A stretch of DNA of 64,000 bases from NCBI RefSeq assembly GCF_001435295.1, contig NZ_CM003594.1, forward strand, positions 2,500,574 through 2,564,573. The letters run 5' to 3'. The notes under the pieces were generated by a model. It worked only from the letters and a program-made list of their open reading frames with translations. It did no database searches and was not told the DNA's origin. This DNA comes from Psychrobacter sp. P11F6 (GTDB lineage: Bacteria; Pseudomonadota; Gammaproteobacteria; Pseudomonadales; Moraxellaceae). Shown piece after piece: positions 18,556-27,241 of the stretch (the stretch's first letter is position 1; each line of letters begins with the position of its first letter). A program made the position numbers and the translations under genes.

Positions 18556-18882
18556 ATGTCAAATCTACATACATTGAATAATGAAGTCATCGACAACAAA
18601 GCTCAAAAACGTTTTGAAATTCATATCGATGATCAGGTTGCGTTTGAAGAGTATGAGTTTTTTACCACATCCGCAGGTGAGGAAGGTGTTGAGTATAAGC
18701 ACACATTCGTGCCTGATTCGCTTAGTGGTCAAGGTATCGCTGGTTACTTGGTCAAAATCATCTTAGATAACGCCGCTGCTAGAGATTTACGCGTTAAACC
18801 AACGTGTCCTTATGTAAAGTCCTATATTGGTAAGCATCCAGAATACCAAGCCAATTCGGTGTTTCATGGCGCAAAGGCTTAA
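18556..18882 (+). CDS. GNAT-like N-acetyltransferase (YidJ/COG2388 type)
   Basis: A 108-residue short acetyltransferase. Features of the COG2388 family are the opening RFEIHIDDQVAFEEYEF, EGVEYKHTFVPDSLSGQGIA with the acetyl-CoA loop, and CPYVKSYIGKHPEY at the end. The ribosome site AGAGAGGGAAACC precedes the ATG. It is divergent from the pirin gene. The substrate is unknown. Confidence 0.88.
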   Translation: MSNLHTLNNEVIDNKAQKRFEIHIDDQVAFEEYEFFTTSAGEEGVEYKHTFVPDSLSGQGIAGYLVKIILDNAAARDLRVKPTCPYVKSYIGKHPEYQANSVFHGAKA

Positions 18883-18920
18883 ACTTATAGTCAGTGAAAC
18901 GTAATATCGATACCTCATGC

Positions 18921-18990
18921 ACGGCTCATATCCATTTTCTTGCTTGCTGTGCCTTCGCAGACAGAGGCGGCAAAAATTGATATGAGCCGT
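18921..18990. repeat. Structured extragenic inverted repeat
   Basis: ACGGCTCATATC (18921) pairs with GATATGAGCCGT (ending 18990), and the inner sequence can form a second small GC-rich hairpin (GCCTTCGCAGACAGAGGCGGC). There is no T tract, so it is not a simple terminator. It could be a member of a dispersed repeat family. Confidence 0.55.
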
Positions 18991-19053
18991 ACCGTCGCGC
19001 TTTTATTATTTGTTAACTATAGGAGTTCAAAATAGTTACAGTGACGCTCAACG

Positions 19054-19085
19054 AAAAAGCCATGATAAATCATCATGGCTTTTTA
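19054..19085. terminator. Bidirectional terminator
   Basis: AAAAAGCCATGA and TCATGGCTTTTT form a 12-bp stem with A and T runs on opposite sides. It sits between the convergent acetyltransferase and YoaK-like genes and would serve both. Confidence 0.85.
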
Positions 19086-19122
19086 CGATTAATGGCATTA
19101 CTCAATAACGGTAGAGCTTTTA

Positions 19123-19857
19123 TTAGCTCATATGCTGTAAGAACTCCGAATTACGCGCTAGTAGTGATAAGTACAGCACAGGAATGACAAACAAACCGAC
19201 TGCCCAATAACTGAGATTTACATACAGCACCGCGCCGAGTAGTGCGCCAATCACAAAGCTGATAACCAATGCCGCGCTATGTCCCAATTTTTTAGCATTA
19301 TCAGTGCTACGGTTGGCAATATAATCTGACAGACCAATACCCAGTTGGGTCGTATTACCCGTCATTAATACTGTAGGACTCATATGTTTGATGACTGTTT
19401 TACTAGCCGTATTACGAATAGCAAGCGCCGTTAGACCTAAACCACCAGTAATGGCGACGGTTATATCGCCTGCTTCAGTGAAAGGTTGAAAGGACAATCC
19501 TGCTATCATAAAGGCGGTCAAAAATAGCGCTTCTGCTAAAAACAAATGACTGAGTACTAACGTTTGCTTCCGGCTTTTATCAATGTATATTTTGGTAATA
19601 ACCACCGTTATTATAAAAAGCGGTACCGATGCCAGCTTGATCCACAAGCCATCTTCACCTTTAACCAAACCGCTACCAGCCAGTACTAAGTTACCCGTGA
19701 CATGAGCGGTAAAAAAGCCAAATAAAGTGATGAAGCCAATGGTATCAATCGCCCCACCAACTATCGTTAATAGGATAGGCGCTTGATAGCGTTGCCAAAA
19801 GCTTGGTGGCTCATCATGTACAGGCGCAGTATTATTATTAGTTACCGTTTTACTCAC
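19123..19857 (-). CDS. YoaK/DUF1275 family membrane protein
   Basis: A 244-residue protein with about six membrane segments and the DUF1275 motif FFTAHVTGNLVLAGSGLV. I prefer the GTG start at 19857: AGGAA lies just upstream, and this start overlaps the stop of the FMN reductase gene by 8 bases, giving tight translational coupling. An upstream ATG at 19881 would overlap more deeply. Function is unknown; family members sit in varied stress contexts. It belongs to the doxX/FMN reductase minus-strand run. Confidence 0.85.
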   Translation of the reverse strand: MSKTVTNNNTAPVHDEPPSFWQRYQAPILLTIVGGAIDTIGFITLFGFFTAHVTGNLVLAGSGLVKGEDGLWIKLASVPLFIITVVITKIYIDKSRKQTLVLSHLFLAEALFLTAFMIAGLSFQPFTEAGDITVAITGGLGLTALAIRNTASKTVIKHMSPTVLMTGNTTQLGIGLSDYIANRSTDNAKKLGHSAALVISFVIGALLGAVLYVNLSYWAVGLFVIPVLYLSLLARNSEFLQHMS

Positions 19858-20404
19858 TAGTATTTCCTGCAAAATCCACAAAATCAGTCACAAAGCGCTG
19901 TAAGAATTTCTGTGTGCGCGGGCTAACACTGCCATCATCATTTAAGCTGTCAGTTGCATAACTTAAATGAATTTCAGGATCAATCATCATTTGTGCCGAA
20001 AGCATTTGCATGCTTTTTCTGACATCAAGGCCACTATTGATACCGCCGAAACTGCCTGGCGAGGCCGTCACTACCGCAACTTTTTTGTGGGTCCACACGC
20101 TTTCTTTATAAGGACGTGAGGCGATATCTACGACATTTTTCAAGGCGGCTGGCATAGTGCGGTTATGCTCTGGCGTGACAATTAATACGGCATCAGCGCC
20201 TTTCAGCTGCTGACGCACACGCTCATAGCTATCGATAGTCGTATCATCATAATCTTGATTATAAAGCGGTAAGTCTGCGATATAGACTTCTTTTATAGAC
20301 ACGCTTTCAGGCATCTGCGCCGCAATAAACTCTGCAAATTTACGATTGATAGATGCTTTTCGCAAGCTGCCAATAATTAAGGCGATGTTGATTGATGTAC
20401 TCAT
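19850..20404 (-). CDS. NADPH-dependent FMN reductase
   Basis: A 184-residue flavodoxin-fold enzyme. LIIGSLRKASINRKFAEFI contains the FMN-phosphate loop, and LIVTPEHNRTMPAALKNVVD is the family signature. Relatives (ChrR/YieF-like) reduce quinones, azo dyes and chromate. It is followed by the overlapping YoaK-like gene and preceded by doxX with a 53-bp gap. Its role is probably electrophile or quinone reduction. Confidence 0.9.
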   Translation of the reverse strand: MSTSINIALIIGSLRKASINRKFAEFIAAQMPESVSIKEVYIADLPLYNQDYDDTTIDSYERVRQQLKGADAVLIVTPEHNRTMPAALKNVVDIASRPYKESVWTHKKVAVVTASPGSFGGINSGLDVRKSMQMLSAQMMIDPEIHLSYATDSLNDDGSVSPRTQKFLQRFVTDFVDFAGNTSE

Positions 20405-20457
20405 AGCGGCTCCCTGATTATGATGATAAGACGATATTTTCTAAGCCATTTACTTTA

Positions 20458-20799
20458 CTATATTCTGCGATGATTATTGTTATCGATTGAATAAGCACCT
20501 GCTCCATGAGCAAATATCATCAAGAAACCACCCGCCATCGCAATATTTTTCATGAAAGGGTTCATCTGTGATTCATCTATCCAGAATTGATGGAAAAGCA
20601 GCGCTGATATAATATTGAATCCAACGAGTAAAATAGCAACGAAACGCGCTTTAAAACCAAAGAGAATAGCGAGGCCGCCGAAAAGTTCAACCGCGATGAC
20701 CAGCGGCAATAACATCCCAGGTACACCCATTGATTCCATATAACCTTGAGTGGCCGCGTAGCCGGTAATTTTAGTAAAGCCTGAAAAGATAAAAATCAT
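20458..20799 (-). CDS. DoxX family membrane protein
   Basis: A 113-residue protein with about four membrane helices and the DoxX pattern (MIFIFSGFTKITGYAATQGY; VIAVELFGGLAILFGFKARF). The true start may lie upstream, because family members are usually ~130 residues: the frame remains open to about 20865 without a better ATG. DoxX proteins form redox complexes with thiol or quinone enzymes. It is the first gene of the doxX-FMN reductase-yoaK run, divergent from lysR. Confidence 0.8.
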   Translation of the reverse strand: MIFIFSGFTKITGYAATQGYMESMGVPGMLLPLVIAVELFGGLAILFGFKARFVAILLVGFNIISALLFHQFWIDESQMNPFMKNIAMAGGFLMIFAHGAGAYSIDNNNHRRI

Positions 20800-20945
20800 T
20801 GATAAAAATAGGCGACCAATTGGGACGCTAAGCTCTTGTAGTTTATCCCTGGGTTTTCTCCAGTAATAGAATGTTTTTTAAATTTTATTTGATTATGCGA
20901 TGGCCTTATTGTATTCGTTGCTTATAATTAGATAAACCGTGATAA

Positions 20946-20977
20946 TTGCAAATGTAAGTTCTTATTTAAAGAACAAT
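20946..20977. promoter_or_regulatory. Putative LysR-type operator, copy 2
   Basis: This copy has the same layout as at 18419: TTGCAAAT, then TTCTTATTTA, then AGAACAAT. It ends 15 bp before the lysR start and lies between lysR and doxX, a classic autoregulatory position for a LysR-type protein. Confidence 0.75.
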
Positions 20978-20992
20978 TAAGAGGTGGTTTAC

Positions 20993-21898
20993 ATGGGACA
21001 ATTAGAAGATATGGCAATGTTTGTGCGTATTGTCGAAGCAGGCAGTATTACCAAGGCTGCCGAGCAACTGAATATCGCAAAATCTGCGGTAAGCCGGCGT
21101 TTAAAGGAGTTAGAGACACGCTTGGGCAGTCAACTGATTAGCCGAACCACGCGTCAATCAAACTTAACCCAAGCTGGTGAGCAGTATTATCAAAAGGTGC
21201 ACCATATACTCAGTGAAGTGGATGCGCTGAATGAAGAGACGAGTGGTACTCCGACACGTATCGAAGGAACATTAAAGATGACTGCGCCATTGTCCTTTGG
21301 TTTGATGCATTTAAACGATGTCATCGATGAATACGCCAATCAGCATCCTGAGTTAAAGTTTGAGCTGGATTTTTCTGATCGTCATACTGATTTGATTGAG
21401 GAAGGGTTTGAGTTAGCAATTCGTATTAGAGAGTTGCAAGATTCCAGTTATCAGGCCAAACGTCTGGCACTGATTCGTTATGCGTTATGCGCCAGTCCTG
21501 AATATTTAGAGAGAATGGGTACGCCAAAGACTTTTGACGATCTGACAGAACATGAGTTTTTACAATATGGTATGAGCAAATCTAGCGCGATAGAACTGAT
21601 AGATAAGCAAGGTAAGAAGCATCAAGTCGCCGTAAACGGTAAAATAAAAGCCAATAATGGGGACTTTTTGCGGGAGATGGCAGTCAAAGGTCATGGTATT
21701 GCTTTTCTGCCAACTTTTATTACGTATCAAGCCTTAATCAGCGGTGAGCTGGTGCCTATCCTGCAGCAGTATCAATTACCCACTTTAAATGCTTATGCGG
21801 TCTATCCTAAAAATCGATTCTTATCGCAGCGTTGTCGTTATTTGATTGACTTTATTGCCGAGCGTTTTGGTGATAATCCGTACTGGGATAACTTTTGA
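20993..21898 (+). CDS. LysR-family regulator
   Basis: A 301-residue protein. I chose ATG 20993 over the GTG at 20984 because AAGAGGTGG gives correct spacing. The N-terminal winged helix is MFVRIVEAGSITKAAEQLNI, followed by a periplasmic-binding-like effector domain with DFSDRHTDLIEEGFELAIRI, as in CrgA/AaeR/DmlR-type regulators. It is divergent from doxX and carries operator-like DNA in its own promoter. The same site before the pirin gene suggests it also controls pirin and nitroreductase. The inducer is likely a quinone or other electrophile, by inference from the target genes. Confidence 0.9.
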   Translation: MGQLEDMAMFVRIVEAGSITKAAEQLNIAKSAVSRRLKELETRLGSQLISRTTRQSNLTQAGEQYYQKVHHILSEVDALNEETSGTPTRIEGTLKMTAPLSFGLMHLNDVIDEYANQHPELKFELDFSDRHTDLIEEGFELAIRIRELQDSSYQAKRLALIRYALCASPEYLERMGTPKTFDDLTEHEFLQYGMSKSSAIELIDKQGKKHQVAVNGKIKANNGDFLREMAVKGHGIAFLPTFITYQALISGELVPILQQYQLPTLNAYAVYPKNRFLSQRCRYLIDFIAERFGDNPYWDNF

Positions 21899-22237
21899 TA
21901 AGCATTTACGGCTCAACACTTAACGGACAAGCTTAAATGAACACTATACCTGCCATTAATAAGATAAGTGCCCGCGATCTCAATGAGCCATATCGAGCCT
22001 CAACAACGCTTGAGTTATTGACCTCTACCGTCAAATCCGTAGAAACAAAATTGGGATAATATTGATTTTAATAGGTACAAATACGATACTGAATATATTT
22101 CTGAGATTTTGCCCTTCTCTCCCGAAATGGATATTGAATTTCCTATATAATGTGAGCCATCTCTTTGTTGATAACCCCTTTAATTTAGGCTTTTTTCTTA
22201 GTAAAAAAATGCTTCTTATCAGGTAAAACGGTGCTTT
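21899..22237. other. Spacer with a 40-codon ORF
   Basis: The only frame of note is 21937-22059 on the plus strand, coding MNTIPAINKISARDLNEPYR and 20 more residues. It has no clear ribosome site and I recognise no family, so it may be a remnant. The rest is AT-rich leader sequence of the rluF gene. Confidence 0.4.
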
Positions 22238-23224
22238 ATGTTTAACGCTTCCTCAACTCGTTTAAATAAATACATCAGCGAAAGCGGTATTTGCTCCAGG
22301 CGAGACGCTGACCGCTTTGTTGAACAAGGTAATGTATACATCAATGGTAAGCGTGCTCAAGTAGGCGATCAAGTGGTTGCTGGAGATACGGTAAAAGTCA
22401 ACGGGCAACTCATTGAGCCGCGAGAGGCGGATGATTTTGTGTTCATTGTCTTGAATAAACCCGTAGGTATTGTGAGCACTACGGAAGCTTCAGAAAAAGA
22501 TAACATCGTTGATTTCGTTCGACATAGTACACGTATTTTTCCAATTGGACGTTTGGATAAAGACTCTCAAGGTTTGATCTTTTTGACCAGTAATGGTGAT
22601 CTGGTTAATAAGGTACTTCGTGCTGGTAATAACCATGAGAAAGAATATTTGGTGACGGTGAACAAGCCGATAACAGATAGTTTTATTGAGGGTTTAGCTG
22701 GTGGCGTGCCAATGCTTGGGAAGATGACCAAGAAATGCCAGGTTACTAAGGTGGCACCCACCGTGTTTAACATCACGCTAGTGCAGGGTTTAAACCGTCA
22801 AATTCGTCGTATGTGTGAGCATTTTGGCTATGAAGTGGTGAAGCTTGAGCGTACGCGGATTATGAATGTCAGTCTTAAAGGTACTCCCGTTGGAGACTGG
22901 CGAGATTTAACCGAAAAAGAGTTGTCTGTTTTACTTAAGTCCATAGAAGGTTCTTCTTCAGATGCCAGTAATCCGGGCAAGAAATCTCGTAATGCGCCAC
23001 GAAAAAATGCTCGTACTGATGATTCATTAAAGACAAAAACGTCTTCGAAATCAGCGGGGGCAGCAAAGGGCAATAAAAAACACGCCAAGGATGATGCTAG
23101 AAAACCAGCGGGTTCTAAAGGTAAAGATAGACGTCCTTTTGGTAATAGCAAGAAGGCTGTAGGCAATGGCAAACCTGCTGCAAATGGTAAGCGCCCTGCA
23201 AAAGGTCGAAGTTCTAAGCGGTAG
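22238..23224 (+). CDS. rluF: 23S rRNA pseudouridine synthase RluF
   Basis: A 328-residue protein: an S4 RNA-binding domain (residues 7-65, [20 protein letters not shown]) followed by the RsuA/RluB-type catalytic domain. The catalytic Asp is in GRLDKDSQG (Asp107, the same number as in E. coli RluF). It would modify U2604, and to some extent U2605, of 23S rRNA. The last ~95 residues are a Lys/Arg/Gly/Ser-rich low-complexity tail, longer than that of E. coli RluF, perhaps an added RNA-binding extension as often found in cold-adapted relatives. A terminator follows. Confidence 0.92.
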   Translation: MFNASSTRLNKYISESGICSRRDADRFVEQGNVYINGKRAQVGDQVVAGDTVKVNGQLIEPREADDFVFIVLNKPVGIVSTTEASEKDNIVDFVRHSTRIFPIGRLDKDSQGLIFLTSNGDLVNKVLRAGNNHEKEYLVTVNKPITDSFIEGLAGGVPMLGKMTKKCQVTKVAPTVFNITLVQGLNRQIRRMCEHFGYEVVKLERTRIMNVSLKGTPVGDWRDLTEKELSVLLKSIEGSSSDASNPGKKSRNAPRKNARTDDSLKTKTSSKSAGAAKGNKKHAKDDARKPAGSKGKDRRPFGNSKKAVGNGKPAANGKRPAKGRSSKR

Positions 23225-23286
23225 CGCAACCATAGATTGATGGTTAATGGTTAGCTAATTAGGATAGCTGATAAAAGATTCTGCAC

Positions 23287-23321
23287 AAAAAGCCAGACAA
23301 TTTCAGTTGTCTGGCTTTTTT
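23287..23321 (+). terminator. Terminator of rluF
   Basis: AAAAAGCCAGACAA and TTGTCTGGCTTTTTT pair around a short TTTCAG loop, with a T run on the right. Confidence 0.88.
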
Positions 23322-23356
23322 GTGGCCTGCAGATTTTCTCAACCAAATAATTTTTA

Positions 23357-23553
23357 TTATAAATTCAACTCATAACTCGTAATGCGCCCCGAAGCTTGAA
23401 ATTCTTGCGGCATCCCCTGCTCTATTAAGTCATTAATCTCTCTTAATGCGGTATCGATAGAACATTTGGTCATAATTGCTGCAGTGCAGCCATACTATAA
23501 AATCGTTGGCTACTATCATCGCTTTGTACCAATACTCTCTCAGTAATCTCTCG
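23357..23553 (-). pseudogene. Fic-protein remnant
   Basis: Two pieces of a Fic gene remain on the minus strand. 23553 onward reads REITERVLVQSDDSSQRFYS, matching the segment just after the Fic motif of the intact protein at 8747-9868. After a deletion and frame change, 23473-23357 reads TKCSIDTALREINDLIEQGM and ends with ASGRITSYELNL and TAA, matching its C-terminus. The Fic motif and the N-terminal half are gone. This is a dead paralogue. Confidence 0.85.
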
Positions 23554-23686
23554 TTAATTTCACGAAGTACCGTTGGTATGGGCGGACTAAAAATAGCAAA
23601 GTCTAAGACAGTTAGCAGATGTCATTGTTTAAAAATTCGATTATAGTAGATATCAAATCATACATTTAAAAGTTGAGGACAAAAGA

Positions 23687-24394
23687 ATGAAGACACTAAG
23701 TTTATGTATTGCAGCAGGACTGGGTTTAAGCGCTTGTGCTGGTGGAATGACAGGGAACACGGGTCAAAACAATAATGTCAATGGTATCGTCACTCAATAC
23801 CCTGTTGAGACTGCCATGCTCAACATCTATACCAAACAACGCAGTGATAAATTAGTTGCGGTTGTCGACAGTCAAAGCGTGTCAGCAGAGATTCAAGTGA
23901 CGCCTAAAGGCAGTATGATATTTAATAATAAATCTGTACAAGGTACCGAAATAAACACCATCAATAAGACGAATAATCAAATCACCAATCAATCAGTCGC
24001 TATCAATTACTTCACCCTGAATCCACTGATATTCCATGGTTTTACAGACGGTACAGGTAAATACTCACTATCTAACCAGACGACCACCATTCCTAAAATG
24101 GCGACGGTAGGCGCTTCTAGTAAGCTACTGACGGAAAATGTCTATGCCGATAGCAGCATGCGTAACAAGATAGGGACTTATAACCAAGACTGGTCTTTAT
24201 CGCGTGATACGAATAATACCGCATGGTTCTGCATAGAAACCTCAGGCAATCTATTACTCAGCTTTGACCCTGCAGGCACTTCATCAGAATGCTACAAGAT
24301 CAATGCCAAAGGCGATATCTTAGCAAGCAAAGTGACACTGAGTCAGCCTAGTAGTAATGGTAGTACTAAGACGGTGACTTTAAACAGTCAGTAG
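23687..24394 (+). CDS. Hypothetical lipoprotein
   Basis: A 235-residue protein with signal peptide and lipobox (GLSAC, Cys17), then a Gly/Asn-rich linker. The mature part is rich in Ser, Thr and Asn, with a probable beta structure and two Cys (WFCIETSG; SECYKINAKG) that could form a disulphide. I do not recognise a family. AAAAGTTGAGGAC supplies the ribosome site. It ends before a bidirectional terminator. Confidence 0.7.
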   Translation: MKTLSLCIAAGLGLSACAGGMTGNTGQNNNVNGIVTQYPVETAMLNIYTKQRSDKLVAVVDSQSVSAEIQVTPKGSMIFNNKSVQGTEINTINKTNNQITNQSVAINYFTLNPLIFHGFTDGTGKYSLSNQTTTIPKMATVGASSKLLTENVYADSSMRNKIGTYNQDWSLSRDTNNTAWFCIETSGNLLLSFDPAGTSSECYKINAKGDILASKVTLSQPSSNGSTKTVTLNSQ

Positions 24395-24452
24395 TTATTA
24401 TCTTTGTTACATAGCTTTCGTCACATAGCACTTATTACATAACAACGAAACA

Positions 24453-24485
24453 AAAAAATAGCGCCTAATATGGGCGCTATTTTTA
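24453..24485. terminator. Bidirectional terminator
   Basis: AAAAATAGCGCC and GGGCGCTATTTTT pair around a short AT-rich loop. It lies between the convergent lipoprotein and Lys/His-rich genes. Confidence 0.85.
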
Positions 24486-24503
24486 TATCAGTCAGCTGAA
24501 CGA

Positions 24504-24764
24504 TTAAGAACGGTGTCCATGAGTATGCTTAGCTTGATATTTGCTTTTTGCTTTGAGATGAGCCGCTGCTTTTTTTGATTGATGCTTTGACACTACTGCC
24601 TTTTTCTTAACATGCTGATGTTTATTATCAAACTTTGCATTGACCTTTTGATGCTTCACTTGAGCAACATGATGTTTAGCAATTTGCGGCGCAGCACTTG
24701 CTTGGCTGACCATTGTGAAGCAAGCAGTAATGGCTAGTATTGAACTTATCATTATTTTTTTCAT
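24504..24764 (-). CDS. Small secreted Lys/His-rich protein
   Basis: An 86-residue protein with a clear signal peptide (SSILAITACFTMVSQASA, then APQ). The mature ~61 residues are almost only Lys, His, Ala, Gln and Val, with many KHQ/HVKK-like motifs and an end of KHTHGHRS. The composition recalls acid-shock (Asr-like) proteins or a periplasmic metal or polyanion binder. I cannot decide between these. TTATTTTTTTC precedes the gene with no strong ribosome site. Confidence 0.65.
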   Translation of the reverse strand: MKKIMISSILAITACFTMVSQASAAPQIAKHHVAQVKHQKVNAKFDNKHQHVKKKAVVSKHQSKKAAAHLKAKSKYQAKHTHGHRS

Positions 24765-25304
24765 TATTTTTTCTCGTATAAAGTCATATTAGTTATGAGT
24801 TGTGGTTGAAACTGCTTTACTCAATATCAAGCAAAGCATTCACGTGATAAAAAGCATCGTGATAAAAATTTGCTCTATCGACAACGAGAATGATAAATGA
24901 TTCAAACGTTAAGTAGATTTATGAAGATTAAAGAAAGGTAACCTTAATGAGGGAAGGTTTCTTAAGTGGTACGCTATAAGCGTTATATTGGCGCTTTTCT
25001 AGACGGGCAAGTAATAGCGAATGAAAAGATATCTTATATATAGATTAGGGTGACTGGCTTTGGCATATTTTTTATAAAGTGTAGACGTTGTCACGATACT
25101 TTCATTTTCACCCTATAAAATGCGTTGATTATTCAAAGCCATTGACGATATGCCGCATCACAATAAAGACTTTTAAGGAGTGAAGACCAAACTAAGCAGG
25201 CTAGATAAGTATTTTGCAAGAGTCGTTGGCGTTGGGATTTTTTTAAAGTAGCCACACTTATGGTCTTCTGAATAGCAATTTTTAAATAACTGAGAATCGA
25301 TGTA
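24765..25304. other. Long AT-rich spacer
   Basis: About 540 bp between a minus-strand and a plus-strand gene, so it should hold two divergent promoters. I see no ORF of note, repeat or strong hairpin. Confidence 0.5.
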
Positions 25305-25694
25305 ATGAACCATTACTTATGTTTGACAGATTATGAAAAAAACTTGATTGATAGTGCTTTGCTCATTCTGATGAAAAAAAACATCCAGTATAGCGATCAA
25401 TCAAAAGAAAACTCAGTGCAGCAATACTATCAAGATTTTAATCTCGCACTTTTTGAGCTATGTGCAAAAATAAAAGCACCTGATTTTGATAAACAAATGG
25501 ATTTATCTTCAAAAGAAATCAAAACAATTAAAAAAGCCCTAACCTCACTGTACAACCGTATCTATCAAAAAACCCTTAAGGACATAGAGGGCAATCAAGA
25601 AGATCACTATAAGAGCTGTAAGTTACAGATTATAGAATTAGAGAGAAAAATCGATATTATCGAGAAAAACAGTATAGAGAGCAATAGTTGTTAA
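25305..25694 (+). CDS. Hypothetical 129-residue protein
   Basis: A soluble, Lys/Glu/Asn-rich, mostly helical protein. It starts MNHYLCLTDYEKNLIDSALL and ends with coiled-coil-like LQIIELERKIDIIEKNSIES. There is no signal peptide. Upstream purines are few. The AT content is higher than in the flanking genes, which suggests acquired DNA. I do not recognise a family. Confidence 0.55.
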   Translation: MNHYLCLTDYEKNLIDSALLILMKKNIQYSDQSKENSVQQYYQDFNLALFELCAKIKAPDFDKQMDLSSKEIKTIKKALTSLYNRIYQKTLKDIEGNQEDHYKSCKLQIIELERKIDIIEKNSIESNSC

Positions 25695-26185
25695 ATTGTT
25701 CTTTTTTACCGAAAAATTTCACTATTTTTAAGTCGCTAGCACCATCAATATTGGTCGCGTAAAACAAAAAATCGCACTCCGCATTACATTAGCCTATCTT
25801 TTCCGCTGGGGTTTATTAGCTCTTTCCCATTTGCTTGGTTATCGTCTAGCTACTTCAGTCATATAGTCTTCTCCGTACAAGATGAATAGGTACAGCAAAG
25901 GATAATACGGCAAATTAAGGTACGACAATTTAAAGTACAGCAAATAGCAGGCTGAGCAAATATGTCGACGCTGTGACCGATTTCTCTAGAATGCCCAATA
26001 TATCTCTATACAAGACTTGTAAAAAGCATACCCCTTGTCTTAGAATGGCATTGTTAATGATAATGTCTATTTTGTTAAGTATTCTTTCTAAAATGCTTTA
26101 AACTGACGTTTCAAGTTAGCACACCTCCTTACTTATAAATGTTACCTATGCATCATCAGCATGCTGGTAATACGATGACCCTATC
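25695..26185. other. Spacer upstream of the copper module
   Basis: About 490 bp without a supported gene. A weak Fur-box-like stretch, TTAATGATAATGTC, lies at ~26050, too poor to call. A His-rich short frame near 26149 (MHHQHAGN) is out of frame with the next gene and closes quickly. Confidence 0.4.
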
Positions 26186-26776
26186 ATGTCTACTAAGCGC
26201 CGCAAGCTTGTTTTACGATATTCATCACCGGTAACGATGTGGTTCGGCATGTTGGTCGCGTGTTTTGCTTGGATCATGCACATCACGCTGTTGCTCACAC
26301 CTCTATGGGATGATAATGCCCACTTAGGTCATGGTATCTGTGCAGAGCTTGCACCGATTGTATCGGCAGCTAAGCAGTATGAGCAAATACAGACTGATAT
26401 TGCGCAAACGAATCACAACATACCCATTGATAGTGCCGCTCGTCACTTCCTTCATCATAATGCATCCCTATCTTTAGCATCGCCTGCGACCGTTAAGCCA
26501 GTCATAACGGTTGACGCAGCACCTTCACAGGAAGCCTTATATAGCAAAGATAAGGTTGAAAGCTCTGAATCTAACCCTGATGCTGTAAAATACACTGGCT
26601 GTGACCTTTGCACTGCCATGTCTGCGGCACTATTGCCAGTCGCTTTTACACATACTGACTCGGCTTTGATTGAGCTGTCTATCGTCTCAGTCACGTTTTT
26701 GTATCGCTCACATACCTACTCTCCTAGTAATTTTTTACGACCCCTCGCACGCGCTCCTCCAGTCACACTCACATAA
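26186..26776 (+). CDS. DUF2946 family protein
   Basis: A 196-residue protein with one N-terminal membrane segment (MWFGMLVACFAWIMHITLLL), a periplasmic middle, the DUF2946 CxxC motif (CDLCTAM) and a second hydrophobic segment. DUF2946 genes commonly sit beside TonB-dependent copper receptors; here the OprC-like gene follows after 465 bp holding a small MITE. The CxxC and His residues could bind copper. The precise role is not known. Confidence 0.8.
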   Translation: MSTKRRKLVLRYSSPVTMWFGMLVACFAWIMHITLLLTPLWDDNAHLGHGICAELAPIVSAAKQYEQIQTDIAQTNHNIPIDSAARHFLHHNASLSLASPATVKPVITVDAAPSQEALYSKDKVESSESNPDAVKYTGCDLCTAMSAALLPVAFTHTDSALIELSIVSVTFLYRSHTYSPSNFLRPLARAPPVTLT

Positions 26777-26805
26777 CTATCTACATTTATAGTCCAATAT
26801 TTTTA

Positions 26806-26975
26806 GGGCGTGTTCTCATTTTAAAAATGGTGATAAACATGAGATAAATTGCCGTCAAACAAGGAAAGTAGCGCAAATAATATCGAGATATTAATAAGCT
26901 ATTTGATGATGTTTGGCAAAATTTAGCCATTTTTAGCCCATTTAGAAAGTAATCGATTGAATTGAGGACACGCCC
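26806..26975. mobile_element. MITE-like element with IS5-type ends
   Basis: A 170-bp element with inverted ends GGGCGTGT...ACACGCCC and TA on both sides. The right end (read inward GGGCGTGTCCTCAATTCA) matches the left end of the IS5-type element at 5966 over 18 bases. It has no coding capacity for a transposase. It is likely a non-autonomous derivative moved by that transposase. It lies between the DUF2946 and receptor genes. Confidence 0.82.
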
Positions 26976-27241
26976 TAGAGCATTAGTGACAATGCTCTCA
27001 ATCAACGCGCTTATTTGATGCTCTGATTGAGGCACTTGTATGCGTTTGCCTAAAACATTGCGCTCAAAACTGTGCTCATAATATTGTGCTCAAAATGCTA
27101 TCTATTTATATCGGAAAATATTCGGTAAATGCTTAGTCTAAGTCCATAAATGGCTTGGCTTACCTTGGCTTACATTGCCTCTTGGTAAAAACTGAATAAC
27201 CGATTTCATAAAATATTTTTGCGAATTTCTAGGAAAGTAAG

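Noticed and set aside
26045..26070. Fur box upstream of DUF2946
   Set aside because: TTAATGATAATG matches only part of the 19-bp consensus and is 130 bp from the start codon.
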